A DNA stretch of 64,000 nt from Catonia carolina. Its lineage: Eukaryota; Arthropoda; Insecta; Hemiptera; Achilidae. The translations under genes and the position numbers were made by a program. Position 1 is the stretch's first letter; every line of letters begins with the position of its first letter. Where the stretch lies: positions 371,559,720 to 371,623,719 of the forward strand of contig JAQMRL010000001.1 in the NCBI GenBank assembly GCA_035578175.1. The letters run 5' to 3'. The notes under the pieces are model-generated. The model ran no database searches, was not told the DNA's origin, and was given only the letters and a program-made list of their open reading frames with translations. Of this stretch, positions 11,031 to 21,600 are shown piece by piece.

Positions 11031-11845
11031 CACTAAAAACCAAATATTTAATATTCTCGTAATGAGAAATACTATAAAAAAATCTGTTTTTCAATGTAAG
11101 ATAGGAAATTCCATGTAATAATATTTTAAAAATTTCCCTATAGAAATAATTTGATTTTACCAATACACAACGAAAATAGTAATTCACAGAAAACGTAATA
11201 ATGTGAATTTTCCATAACGTTTTTTTTTAAATTGTGGAATAAAATAATGATAACTTGTACTTTATTTGTGGATTCGTTTTGGGAAGACTGCTGTGTATCT
11301 GTACATCTACATAATTAGTTCTTGGCCATGAAGTTGACGTGCGTCTAGAACTTGAAAAGCTTTGAACAATCACTCGGAAGGATAGAGTGGGTGATTTTTG
11401 TTAATTACTCGTAAAAAAGGCTTCCTCAATTTGCTAAAGGGGATAATTAGATTATGAAGTTCCGTTTCATTCAAGTAATCCGTTACTGATTGGACAGTGA
11501 AAAAAATACCTAACTGTTAAACATAGTTACAATTAAAAAAGAACAATTACGTTTACAACATTTTATACATCAATTATTGTTAAATAGTTTAATACATTAT
11601 CTTAAGGTCATAAAAAATAACCTTAATAAAAGTGGAAAATAAGGAAGTTTAATCGAAATCGTCAGAGCTGTTCATGAAAAACAGGATTTTTGTATTTCTG
11701 TACCGTAGTAAAGTATCTATTCAAAATTTTTGGAGTACATAGCCGAACAACCACTTTAGAGTTTATTGTATAAACATTATTTTTTAAAATTTCAGACGAG
11801 TTAGTTCAGTAGTTTATATGGCAGAACGGATAAAGCTTACATATA
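11031..11845. other. A+T-rich stretch, nothing recognised
   Basis: No repeat shared with the rest of the window and no coding signal was recognised. Confidence 0.4.
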
Positions 11846-12549
11846 CAGTAAAGTACCGATTATCGAAAATAATATTAGGATGACGATTTCGGATGACCGA
11901 TTTTTTCCTAATAATCGATCATATTCGGGACAGGCAATGATATAAAAGATAAATATACTTAGTGAAATATATCAATTTTAATAGTGGAAAAACAATGAAA
12001 ATTGTGAATTTATACAGAATCGTAATAAATAAAAATAAAAATACGTTAAAATAAAATATTATAATTTGTTATAAGAAACAAAAATCAGTTACCTATTACA
12101 GTTCATTGTTTTTAAAACAATCGCTTATTTTGCTTTGTTAAACATTGTTCTTTCGCTTTAATGCTGCTAGATTACTGAGTCGTTTGACAGTCAGGAGAGT
12201 AGAAAAATCTGCTTCAGGCTGCATATCATACCAAATTAAAGCTGTTTCTAACGCTTCAAATGCTTGGCTATTTGTATTTTATGAATTTTATGTGAACCAG
12301 TTAAATTCGCACAAACAGCAGCCGTTATGCGATCTTTACTGATCATTCGACCAGGAGTAACTGATTAGCGTTTATTGCTAATGTCTTTAAATTCATTAAA
12401 AGCTGACGATTTGTAGTACACGTAGCGTTGCCTACCAGATTGAGTACAGTAGTAGTTAGTCTTCTACCTACACAATTTGCAGAAAAAAAACCGATTTCGG
12501 GTAAACGATATTTCGGATAAACGGGTTTCGGATAATCGAGGTTTTACTG
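11846..12549 (-). mobile_element. pogo/Tigger-type element, internally deleted
   Basis: The left terminus is CAGTAAAGTACCGATTATCG and the right terminus, reversed, is CAGTAAAACCTCGATTATCC, the terminal repeat type of Tigger/pogo elements. TA dinucleotides flank both ends (11844-11845 and 12550-12551), as expected for the Tc1/mariner superfamily. At 704 bp it is about a quarter of the length of an autonomous element. Transposase remnants run on the - strand. A tRNA-SINE inserted about 12 bp outside the right end. Confidence 0.88.
12140..12341 (-). pseudogene. Tigger/pogo transposase remnant
   Basis: Two pieces of a Tigger-like DDE transposase can be read on the - strand. The first (about 12341-12288) reads SKDRITAAVCANLTGSHK, which corresponds to the conserved K-[DE]-R-[IV]-T-ANxxGSHK segment of the DDE domain. 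The second (about 12272-12142) includes QAFEALETALIWYDMQ and then TVKRLSNLAALKRKN, matching the C-terminal 'ALE.AL.W...Q.EA...LL..KRLRDLAA.KR' region of this family. They lie in different frames with the sequence between them lost, so the protein is dead. The + strand open frame over the same bases is a shadow. Confidence 0.8.
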
Positions 12550-12561
12550 TACTTCCTTCTG

Positions 12562-12723
12562 CCGGCCCGTTGGCGTAGTGATTAGCGCAACTGGCTTCTA
12601 CGCCGGGGTCCCGGGTTCGATTCCCGGTCAAGTTTGGCACATCACTCATCTTCATGTATCATCCTTCTCACCGTTTGCATCAGCAGCAATTGAAAAACAG
12701 TCAGACGTAAAACAAAAAAATCC
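12562..12723 (+). mobile_element. tRNA-derived SINE, family S1
   Basis: The head is tRNA-like, with an A box TGGCGTAGTGA (12571-12581) and a perfect B box GGTTCGATTCC (12614-12624). A short body follows, ending in GTCAGACGTAAAACAAAAAAA. TCCTTCTG occurs immediately before (12554-12561) and after (12724-12731), a plausible 8-bp target duplication. The body and flanking repeat show it is a SINE and not a tRNA gene. Transcription would be by RNA polymerase III from the internal boxes. Confidence 0.88.
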
Positions 12724-12731
12724 TCCTTCTG

Positions 12732-13255
12732 AAAAACTTCTTTTATCTAAATTAGTCAAGAACCGTGAAGACCATTGATGTCCGGGTATCAAAAATGTAG
12801 GCTATAAACATTTTAATATCACAATAGTTTTTTCACTCCATACTATAGTACAAGAAAATGAAATTTGTTTAAGGGACACACGGAAATATTTACCAATTTT
12901 TGTTTTATTCTGTAGAATAGAATTGGGTTATCAGACAAATATTATTAGTATTCACACTGTGTAAGAACTTTTGCACTGAATTGCAAAATTCTATCTAAAG
13001 GACTGGTTATAAATAAGTATTCTAAATTCGTTATTACCTAAATCTAAATAGCAATATCGATTCTACTGGAAAGTACGTTCGGAAGTACAATTTTCTCCAA
13101 GGTAAGTTATAAGGTAATATTTTACAATAAGCTGAGCTTCCTCTACAATTGTATTTTTCTACTTTCTCGCGCTGTTTCTGCAGTACAAGTGAGAAGTATT
13201 GGAATGGGGAAATTTTTGATAATCAGATTTTAACTGATCACATTTATCTGCAGCA
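12732..13255. other. A+T-rich stretch, nothing recognised
   Basis: No repeat or coding signal was recognised. Confidence 0.4.
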
Positions 13256-14122
13256 AAAAATCTGGTTTAAAACACTCATACAACTTTCTCTTGACAATGA
13301 AAATAATTAACAATATAACTTAACATTAGTAATAAAATATTAGAAATAAACAAAAAAATTTAACCTCAAAAAACATAACCTTATTTTAATCATGAGTGAA
13401 TGGTGCAAAATGAAAATCAACCTTAGTTTGGCTTAAAAATACGGAAAATTACTCTTTAACGCTAAACTAGGCTCTATAGAGAAAAATGCTCAAAATAAAA
13501 AATGTAGACCTTTTAATTCCCTATAAATTTGATTTATACACTTTTGTCATAAACGAATACTAAGGCTGAAATCTTAAAAAAAATATTTTTTTACAGATTT
13601 TCATGAAAAAAAAAACAAAAAATTACAAATTACCACTAAGCTAAACGTTATGAAAAGAAATTTTGTCATAAAAGTTTTAGATTTTTTAATTGTCTACAAT
13701 ATTTATTATATAGTACATTTTTGCGCTAAAATGCATATTAAGGCTGTAATCTTAAAAAAATCCATTTTCTCCTACGAGAGAACAGCCTCCCCAAGAATTT
13801 TAGCAGACATAGCGCCTACCTTATCATATAGAGCATAAAAATTGTAGCAAATGAGGCGATTTTAAAAACCATCGTAGGAGTTGTTTTTGAGAAAATTGGA
13901 AAAAATTGAAAAATGACACGAATAATCTACTACTTCCGGTTGACCGATTTTAATGAAAATGGTCATATCAAATCCGGTAGTAGTATCGTACTTAAGTTTC
14001 AAGTTTTAAGTTCGTATGATGTTCTGTCCTTGAGATATTCCACACACACACACAAACACGCAGACACACACACACGCAGACCAATTGCTAAAAACATGTT
14101 TTTAGAGTCAGGGTGTTTGAAC
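13256..14122 (-). mobile_element. HINE-like element copy 5
   Basis: It begins with a diverged 3' end (AAAAAATCTGGTTTAAAACAC; the hairpin is damaged by substitutions) and ACTTTCTCTTGAC, continues through the internal blocks to an interrupted CA run (about 14041-14078), and ends near 'AACATGTTTTTAGAGTCAGGG' at about 14122. The 5' subterminal repeat is missing. This is one of the more diverged copies. Confidence 0.85.
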
Positions 14123-14305
14123 ATCATTTTTTTGAACTAAATGCTAATTCATGTATTTTCATTAAATCTTTTGTAAGCTTTATTGAAAAGTTATAAATAA
14201 ATTTTTATTACTGTTGCAAATTGCAACATAAAAATTTAGAAACTTATACCCGTACTTCTATTGTTTCTAATTATTTATCGTTTCAGAAGTGTAATTCAAA
14301 AATCA

Positions 14306-14910
14306 CATCACTTATCTGGGCGCCAGTGTCAACGACAAATGGGACATGAGTAAGGAAATAAAGATCCGTATTGAAAAAGCCAGGACCGCCTTCTTTAAAT
14401 TGAAGAGAATTCTATGTGACAGAGGAATCACCTTAAAACTAAAAATCAGATTAACACGCTGTTACATATTCTCCGCTTTGTTATATGGTGCGGAGAGCTG
14501 GACGCTGACGACTACTTTAATGAGGAGGCTGGAGGCTTTTGAAATGTGGGTCTACAGAAGAATTCTCCGAATAAGTTGGGTGGACCGAGTAAGAAATGAA
14601 GAGATCCTACAGAGAATGAAAAAGAGCACAGAAATAATCAAAACAATAAAAACACGTAAGCTCGAATATTTTGGCCACGTGATGAGACACCCAGGAAAAT
14701 ATAACCTTCTGCATCTAGTGATACAGGGTAAAATTGCAGGAGGGAGAGGACCGGGACGAAGAAGGGCGTCTTGGCTACGAAACCTCCGTGAGTGGTACCA
14801 CAAATCATCCACTGAGCTATTCCGAGTTGCAGTGAATAAAGTGATGGTAGCCGATATGATTGCCAACGTCCGATAGTCGGGCATGGTACTTAAAGAAGAA
14901 GAAGAATTCA
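14306..14910 (+). mobile_element. LINE-X, 5'-truncated 3' end with C-terminal ORF
   Basis: An open frame of about 190 codons (readable from YLGASVNDKWD at about 14310 to a stop at 14876) encodes the region downstream of the reverse-transcriptase core of a non-LTR retrotransposon. Visible landmarks are YLGA, a stretch of coiled charged residues, LLYGAESWTL, LEAFEMWVYRRILRISWVD, NEEIL, KLEYFGHVMRHP and the basic GPGRRRASWLRNLREW, ending MIANVR. Such C-termini are typical of RTE-like and related LINE ORFs in arthropods. The RT catalytic core is absent. The stop is followed by a short 3' UTR and an (AAG)n-like tail at about 14894-14908, so this is a 5'-truncated insertion. Two more copies lie at 36.1 and 46.2 kb. 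The - strand open frame here is a shadow. Confidence 0.88.
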
Positions 14911-15520
14911 AAAATAATTGTAGTATAATAGATTTTCCAACTTCATGTAACTACTAGATTCTTCAAATAAGTTAAAATGTATAAATAAAAATCCAAGTTA
15001 GTACAAATTGTAATCAGGTCGCTTCACAAATTTGCATGTCAATTAATTCTCGGTTAGAAAGAGCAACTGACGTTACTCTATTTTATACATAAAACCAATC
15101 CGACCAACTGCGTGACGGTTGAATGAATACGAAGGAAATCACAAATGTTTCTCTCTCTCCCTTTTACTCACAGTTCCTCTCCCACATCTTCTCATTGCTT
15201 TTTATTACCTTTTCTTGTTTCTATGTAAATTTATTCGTCCAGTTTTAAATTGTAATTCATGGTTTATAATCTGCTTAAATAAAAAAAGAGTATCGTTCTT
15301 TTTTGATACAGTATTTAGTTATTAAAATTAATTTTTTTACTTTCCTTTCACTTCTTTAGGGACTTGAAAATTTTAATTTTCAACCTCTATGATCATTTTA
15401 GGCTTATTTTCTCTTCAGCATTCGTTTAATTTCCCTAGGACTTTGTATTTTATTAAATTACCTCATCTAAAACTAAAAAGTGTTAGTTAATTTAGTTTAC
15501 ACTGCAATTTTATTATTATA
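14911..15520. other. A+T-rich stretch, nothing recognised
   Basis: No repeat or coding signal was recognised. Confidence 0.4.
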
Positions 15521-15532
15521 AAAACTCGGAAA

Positions 15533-15870
15533 CCCACCGGGTTGGTCTAGAGGTAAAGTCGACGCCAAAATCAGCTGGTTAACAGTTGATTTTTGGAGAC
15601 GAAGGTTCCTGGTTCAAATCCTAGTAAAGGTAGTTACTTTTATACGGATTTGAATATTAGACAGTGGTTACCGGTGTACTTTGATAGTTGGGGTTTAATT
15701 AACCATACTCTCTCAGAAATGGTCGGCCTGGGTCTGTACAAGACTACACCTCATTTACACGTCATACACATCATCCTCATTTCATTGGGTCATGGGGTTG
15801 CTTATTGTTCAGAATTGAACAGATTGAAACGTACACATATTAGGAATTAAAAAAAAAAAAAAAAAAAAAA
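15533..15870 (+). mobile_element. tRNA-derived SINE, family S2, with target duplication
   Basis: It has an A box TGGTCTAGAGG (15543-15553), a hairpin AAAATCA...TTGATTTT in the region between the boxes, a B box GGTTCAAATCC (15611-15621), a roughly 230-bp body and a terminal poly-A of about 20. A perfect 12-bp direct repeat AAAACTCGGAAA flanks it (15521-15532 and 15871-15882). The intact duplication suggests a fairly recent insertion. The long spacing between the boxes resembles a tRNA with a long variable arm. The open frame inside is not a gene. Confidence 0.93.
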
Positions 15871-15882
15871 AAAACTCGGAAA

Positions 15883-17058
15883 AATTGTGTGATGTGGTAG
15901 ACTTAATAAGCCTATAAATATAGATTGTACTGTTGGCATACTGAATATATTATAAATAACATTTTTAATTGATTGTTTGCTTCGTTTGTCAACCCTTGGT
16001 CATAAGCAGCTTTGAAGCCTCAGGTGAGATCTTGTACTATCGTATTTTTCTTAATTGAACATTCCTCATTCTTTTTTTTCAGTAATTTTAAATCAAAGTT
16101 TAGATGACTAACAACCTACGGAGGGGAGAAAAGAGAAAGAGAGAGAGAGAGAGAGGTTATGGAGGGAGAGAAAAAGAGGTAACGAGCGAAAGAGGACGGG
16201 AGAGAGAAAAATGAAAGGGTAGCAGAGGTGGATATTTAGAGAGTGAGAAATACAGATTTCAGCAGAGAAAATGTCTATCTATTGGCGGCGACACGGGAAT
16301 TTGAAATTAATAAATCAAAAGATAATTCGCTTGTGTATCTTATATCTTAAAAATAATCACGGCTAATAATAACGTTCAGAAATCACATGTTGTTTTGCCT
16401 ACATCTAGGCAGAATAATCAGGGAAAATTCAGTTATCATTGAGAAAGTTGTTCCAGTTTTCTGTATTTACGTTTATGAGAATGATAGAATGATATTTCGG
16501 GACATAACTAATATAACTTTCAATTTCCGTAAAATATCGAAAATATTTCCCACCAATTCGATTTCTAAACATATCTTCATTACCATAAAACTTTTTCCTA
16601 CATTAAAATTTGGTTCTTCATGTTATAACAATATAAGATTATTCGTTTATTAGAAATTTTATAAATTTGAAGGCCTAATCGAAATATAGTACTAAATTAG
16701 AACAATTATTTAACATGGATTTACAAGAAAAAAGTTCTATGATCTCAATAATATAATTTGTCGCCGAATTTGTTGTTTTTATTTGGCGATCTGAGCAAGT
16801 ATTGGAGATAATGCAGAAGAAATAACAGAGTTTGAAAACGATCAAACAAGTACATTAGTATACCTTGCTTCCTAAATATATTTATCGGTTCAAGAATCTT
16901 CGTGATTGGTTTATCTCATTAGTTGTCCAATTAATCTGAAAACTGTATGCTGGCTTATGATCACAAGTACTACTCTTCTTTAAAGAATTTGTTTTAGAAG
17001 ACATACTCGTATTTACATAATATTCATAAACAACTTCCTTTATTTAGTAAGCATACAT
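15883..17058. other. Unannotated stretch with a purine-rich tract
   Basis: Holds a nearly pure A/G tract at about 16118-16222 with (GA)n at about 16138-16153. The remainder is A+T-rich with no recognisable coding signal. Confidence 0.5.
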
Positions 17059-17201
17059 TACTTACTTTTTCTTGCCTATAAGCATATATAGGAAGGAAAG
17101 TATTGTTTCCATGTTTATTTTTCGGAAACGAGTTTTCACCGGAACTACACGTTTTCAGACCCCCAGCACCCAAAAAAAAAACATTTTTTTAGCAATTGGT
17201 C

Positions 17202-17245
<44 letters not shown>

Positions 17246-17988
17246 CAAAATATCTCAAGAACTAAACATCGTACGAAGTTGAAACTTGAAACATAAGTTA
17301 AATACTACTACCCGACTCGGCACGAACATTTCATCTAAATCGGTCAATCGGAAGTAGTAGATTATTCGTGTTATTTTTTACTTTTTTGCAATTTTCTCAT
17401 AAAGGGTACCTATGATTTTTTTTCAAATCGCCTCATTTACTATGATTTTATACTCTTCAAAATAGGGTTGTCTGCTGAAACTCTTGGAGAGGCTGTGCTC
17501 TCGTAAAAAAAAGGATTTTTTAAGATAGCGGTTGTAATATGCATTTTCGCGCAAAAATATATAATAAAAGTTGTTGACATTTAAAAACCTACACCTTTCA
17601 TTTCAAAAATGTTTTTAATACGCTTAGTTTAGCGGTAATTAGTGATTTTTTTTTCACTAAAATCTGTAAAAAAATTAATTTTTTAAGATTTCAGCTTTAG
17701 TATGCATTTTACGACAAAAGTATTAACTAAATTTATTGGAAATAAAAAGATTTACAACTTTTATTTTAAGCATTTTTCTCTACAGAGCCTAGTTCAGCGT
17801 GGAAGAGTGATTTTCCGTATTTTTAAGCCAAACTGAGGTTGATTTTGGATAATTCACTCATGATTAAAATAAGGTTATGTTTTGGTTAGTTTTTTGTTTA
17901 TTTTTAATGTTTTATTACTAATTTTAGGTTATATTGTTCATTATTTGCATTGGCAAGAGAAACTCGTGTGTTTCACACCAGATTTTTT
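17059..17988 (+). mobile_element. HINE-like element copy 6, both ends present
   Basis: The left end reads TTACTTTTTCTTGCC, then the CCTATA...TATAGG hairpin, GTATTGTTTCCATG, a (GT)n run (about 17203-17241), all internal blocks, GGCAAGAGAAA and a shortened terminal hairpin (CGTGTGTTTCACACCAG). It is essentially full length at about 0.93 kb. A SINE-B starts about 40 bp downstream. Confidence 0.9.
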
Positions 17989-18024
17989 CGTTTTAGTGAG
18001 CTTTTAACTGATGGAAGTTTAATT

Positions 18025-18408
18025 GCCCATTACAGGCAGGTGGAGTGTTAAATTATTTGCACTCGATATCCTAGTTCCAGGGGTACAAAAAATGGTTCTG
18101 TTTCTTATCACATGTTAAGCGAATTATATAATGGAACTATTTAGAAATAGAAGAGGTTGAGATGTAAAATACACTAGTCAGAGTTATCTCCTCTGAGATA
18201 ATGAATTTCATTATACAGCCAGATGGTGTTGTGAATGAAGTGGTGTCATTTGCAGGGTAGAAAGTAAATGCTTTTCAGAGGGCCTGACATGCTGACAAGC
18301 ATACTTTTTCTCAGTGAGGAAGGAAAATGTAAACCAATTCACTCCTTATTTTCCTAGTAAAGCCTCTAGAGATTCAAACCAGCCTTTCGGCTGATGACCT
18401 AATCAACA
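18025..18408 (+). mobile_element. SINE-B copy, near full length
   Basis: It runs from 'CCCATTACAGGCAGGTGGAG' to the CAGCC-TTTC-GGCTG stem-loop (18380-18393) and GATGACCTAAT. The internal block GAGGAAGGAAAATGTAAACC is the 'GAGGAAGGCAAxGGTAAACC' motif common to many arthropod retroposons. The tail is eroded to TCAACA. Confidence 0.9.
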
Positions 18409-18808
18409 TATTGATAGATACTTACCTACGTTTTATTTATGACAAATATTTAATTATTCATTTATGTGGTTTAAACACATTTACTACCGCAAGAATTCTT
18501 TAACCAGGTTCAATATGATTGTGTTGGTTAAAGCCAGTACAATGTTATATAAAATTATTTGGCTGTGTATGAATGGCTGGTGTGGGAAAATCAGTAATTA
18601 GAACAAACAACTATAGGGAAATGGATGTTGAGAATAACGGAAATTAGGAAGTTTAAACTAGGAATACTGCACGTAAATCCTATTTGCATGAACGATGAGA
18701 AAAATATCTACCACTAATCAACAGTAGTTATGAAATGCATGACTGAAAAGGAATAAACATGATTAAATTTCACTTCATATTTTTGCTTTCTCTTATTTTT
18801 ATGAATAT
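18409..18808. other. A+T-rich stretch, nothing recognised
   Basis: No repeat or coding signal was recognised. Confidence 0.4.
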
Positions 18809-19797
18809 TTTTTTTGTCATCAGTCTCTCGACTGGTTTGTTGCAGTTCTCCAACCTGTTCTATCTTGCGCAAGTAGTTTCATATCTACATACCTGTAACA
18901 CCCTACATCTTTTGTAATTTGCTTTATATATTCTAATCTTTGCCTCCCTCTACAATTTACTCCCTCAATATTACCCTCCATTATTGATAGCCCAATACCT
19001 GGATGTCGTAGGATATGTCCCACTAGCCTATCCCTTCTTTTGGTAAGATGCTTCCATATACTTATTTTTTCATCCACTCGCCTAAGAACCTCTAAATTAC
19101 TTATTTTGTCCACCCACCTAATCTTTAACATTTTCCTATAACACCACATTTCAAAAGCTTTTATCCTCTTCCTTTCTACAGCCCTTATCACCCACGTTTC
19201 ACTTCCGTATAATGCTACACTCCAAACATAATGTTTTAAGAAATTTTTCCTAATCTGTAAATCAATGTTTGTAGTCAGTAAGCTGTTTTTCATTTCAAAG
19301 GCTTTTCTAGCTTGAGCAACTCTACTCTTGATATCACTTGTGCTTCTACCATCCATTGTTATTTTACTCCCTAGATAGCAGAATTCCCTAACTTCCTGTA
19401 TGTTTTAGTTGCCTACTTTTAAATTTCCTATCTCTTCTAAATCACTCTTGCTGCTGCACAACACTTTCGTTTTGTTCTTATTAATTTTCATGAAGTAATC
19501 CTTTCTCAAGATATCATCCATTCCATTTAAGGCATACTCTAGTTCTTTCTTTGCCTCGGCTAATACTACTATATCATCGGCGAATCTCAGCATTTTTATT
19601 GTTTCTCCTTGAATTTTTATTCCTGCGTCAAATTTCTCCTTCACTTCATTTATAGCCTCTTCTATATACAAGTAAAAAAGTAGTGGTGACAAAGAACAAC
19701 CTTGTCGTACACCTTTTCTTACAGCAGCCTCTTTTTCGTACCCCTCGATTCTCAAAACAGCCGTTTGATTCTTATACAGACTGTAGATAACTTTATG
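18809..19797 (-). mobile_element. LINE-A, 5'-truncated, with RT core and C-terminus
   Basis: On the - strand a frame of about 325 codons is broken by one stop. The first part (19797-19405) has RT motifs: GVRQGCSLSPLLF, then FADDIVVLAE with the catalytic FADD at 19584-19573, and INKNKTKVL. A single in-frame TAA at about 19406, where the second copy has GAA, separates it from the second part (19390-18820). That part starts near FCYLGSKITMDGRS and continues through VALYGSETWVI, IKAFEMWCYRKMLKIRWVD, NLEVLRRV, LVGHILRHPG to a C-terminal stop. The 3' end carries the stem-loop CAGTC-GAGA-GACTG (18834-18821) and an A-rich tail. HINE copy 7 abuts its 5' side. RTE-like by overall type; the clade needs a phylogeny. 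Confidence 0.9.
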
Positions 19798-19909
19798 AAT
19801 ATATAGGAAGGAAAGTGTTGTTTTCATGTCGATTTTTTGAAATCGAGTTTTCACCGGATCTACCCGTTTTCAGACCCCCTGAACCCAGAAAACATGTTTT
19901 TACTGATTG

Positions 19910-19948
<39 letters not shown>

Positions 19949-20748
19949 TATGTGTGTGTGTGAAGACAGAATATCTCAAGAACGGAACATCGTACAAAAT
20001 TGAAACTTGAAGCTTAAGTTAGGTACCACTAGAGGACCCGACATGAACATTTTCATTAAAATCGGTCAACCGGACATAGTAGTTTATTCGTGTCATTTTT
20101 CAATTTTTTGCGATTTTCTCAAAAACGGTTCGTGCGATGTTTTTTTTAAATAGCCTCATTTACTATTTTTTTTTGCTCTACAAGCTAGCGTAGGCGCCAT
20201 GTCTGCTGAAATTCTTGAAAAGGCTTTTTCTCGTAAACAATTGTTTTTTTAAGATTGGGCTTTAATATACATTTTAGCGCAAAAAATGTATGTATTAAAA
20301 GTTGTAGAAAATTGAAAATCTTACAACTTTAATTTCAAAGATTTTTTTCTATAACGCTTAGTTTAGCGGTAATTAGCAATTTTCTGTTTTTTCACAAAAA
20401 TTCGTAAAAAAATCGAATTTTTTTAAGAGTTCAGCCTTAGTATGTTTTTACCGAAAAAAATATATAGACCTATAAGCAAATTTATTGAAAATTAAAAGAT
20501 CTACATTTTTTATTTAGAGCATTTCTCTACAGAGCCTAGTTTAGCGTGAAAGAGTGATTTTCCGTATTTTTAAGCAAAACTAAGGATGATTTTCATTTTG
20601 CGTCTTTCACTCATGATTAAAATTAGGTTATGTTAATTGAGGTTAGACTTCTGTTTATTTGTAATGTTTTATTACTAATGTTAGTTTATATTGTTAATTA
20701 TCTACATTGGCAAGAGAACGTTGTGTGAGTGTTTCACACCAGATTTTT
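19797..20748 (+). mobile_element. HINE-like element copy 7
   Basis: It starts at ATGAATATATAGGAAGG, within the left hairpin, so the first ~20 bp are missing. It continues through the CGATTT hairpin, a (GT)n run with interruptions (about 19914-19960), all internal blocks, and ends with GGCAAGAGAACGT plus the intact terminal hairpin TGTGTGAGTGTTTCACACCAG. It directly abuts LINE-A, so it inserted into or recombined with it. Confidence 0.9.
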
Positions 20749-21279
20749 CTAACTAATATCTGTATTTTGTCAAGAATTTTATATAATCGAGAATTTTTGA
20801 ATATTACGCAATAAAAATTTATGATAAACCTTAAATTTAACAAATTTATGTAATTTACTCAGATTAATCAATTTGATTGTGTATGATAATTCCTCTTATT
20901 CTAGTGACTGAACTTCTTTTAACAATAAAATTGCAATCTACTCTAATACGTCTTATGATTTCTGTTGAGAGCCACACCCGTTTGCAGAAAAACGTATTTT
21001 TTACGATACCACCTTCAATAAAGACGATCTTTTATTATGTTTAACTTTTTCACAATATTTTTCATACGGTTCAATCAGTCAGCTGTTACTATTTTATTTT
21101 TAAAAAAAATTAGCGATATACTATACTAGAAATTGTGGTAGTCTTATTACTATCAGAAATTAGCATTAGATAAATCGGTTTATTGTTTCTCCCGTTTTGA
21201 CAATATACTCTAATTTTCTTGATATCAATTTAACAATAATGGTATTGTATGCTGAATTGAGTTTTTATTTATTTTTTTC
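20749..21279. other. A+T-rich stretch, nothing recognised
   Basis: No repeat or coding signal was recognised. Confidence 0.4.
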
Positions 21280-21600
21280 AGAATAGTCACCTCCTTTCTA
21301 CCTGTTAGTAGCAAGTGGTCAAATTTCAAATACTTTATCTAGATGTAACTTACAGAATATGCATGCCGATTTTTTGAAACTTAGCTCTTGGAATTTAAAA
21401 AAAATAATATGCGTTGCTTTGGGGGTAATCACTTCCTTTTACCCCTCGGACAAAAATGCAAATATTTTCTTTACAAACTCTAAGGAACAAACCTGCTGAA
21501 TTTCAGCTGTCTCGGTGATTGACAAGTGTTGGGTGAGTGAGTGAATGAGAAAGTCAGTCAGTGAGACGCTCCACATTATTACATGAGGTTAAAAATTCAT
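21280..21600 (+). repeat. Family C repeat, copy 2
   Basis: Blocks in order: GCAAGTGGTCAAATTTCAAA, ATGCATGCCGATTTTTTGAAA, TAGCTCTTGG, TTTGGGGGTAATCACTTCC, CTGAATTTCAGCTGTCTCGG, and a degenerate (GTGA/GTCA)n stretch GAGTGAGTGAATGAG...GTCAGTCAGTGAGACG. The closing GTCAGTCAGTGAG motif also ends copies 3 and 5. No coding capacity. Confidence 0.6.

Noticed and set aside
12564..12637. Functional tRNA gene
   Set aside because: A and B boxes are good, but it is followed by a SINE body and flanked by a target duplication, and the acceptor stem does not pair. The same applies at 42.4, 45.4 and 61.4 kb.
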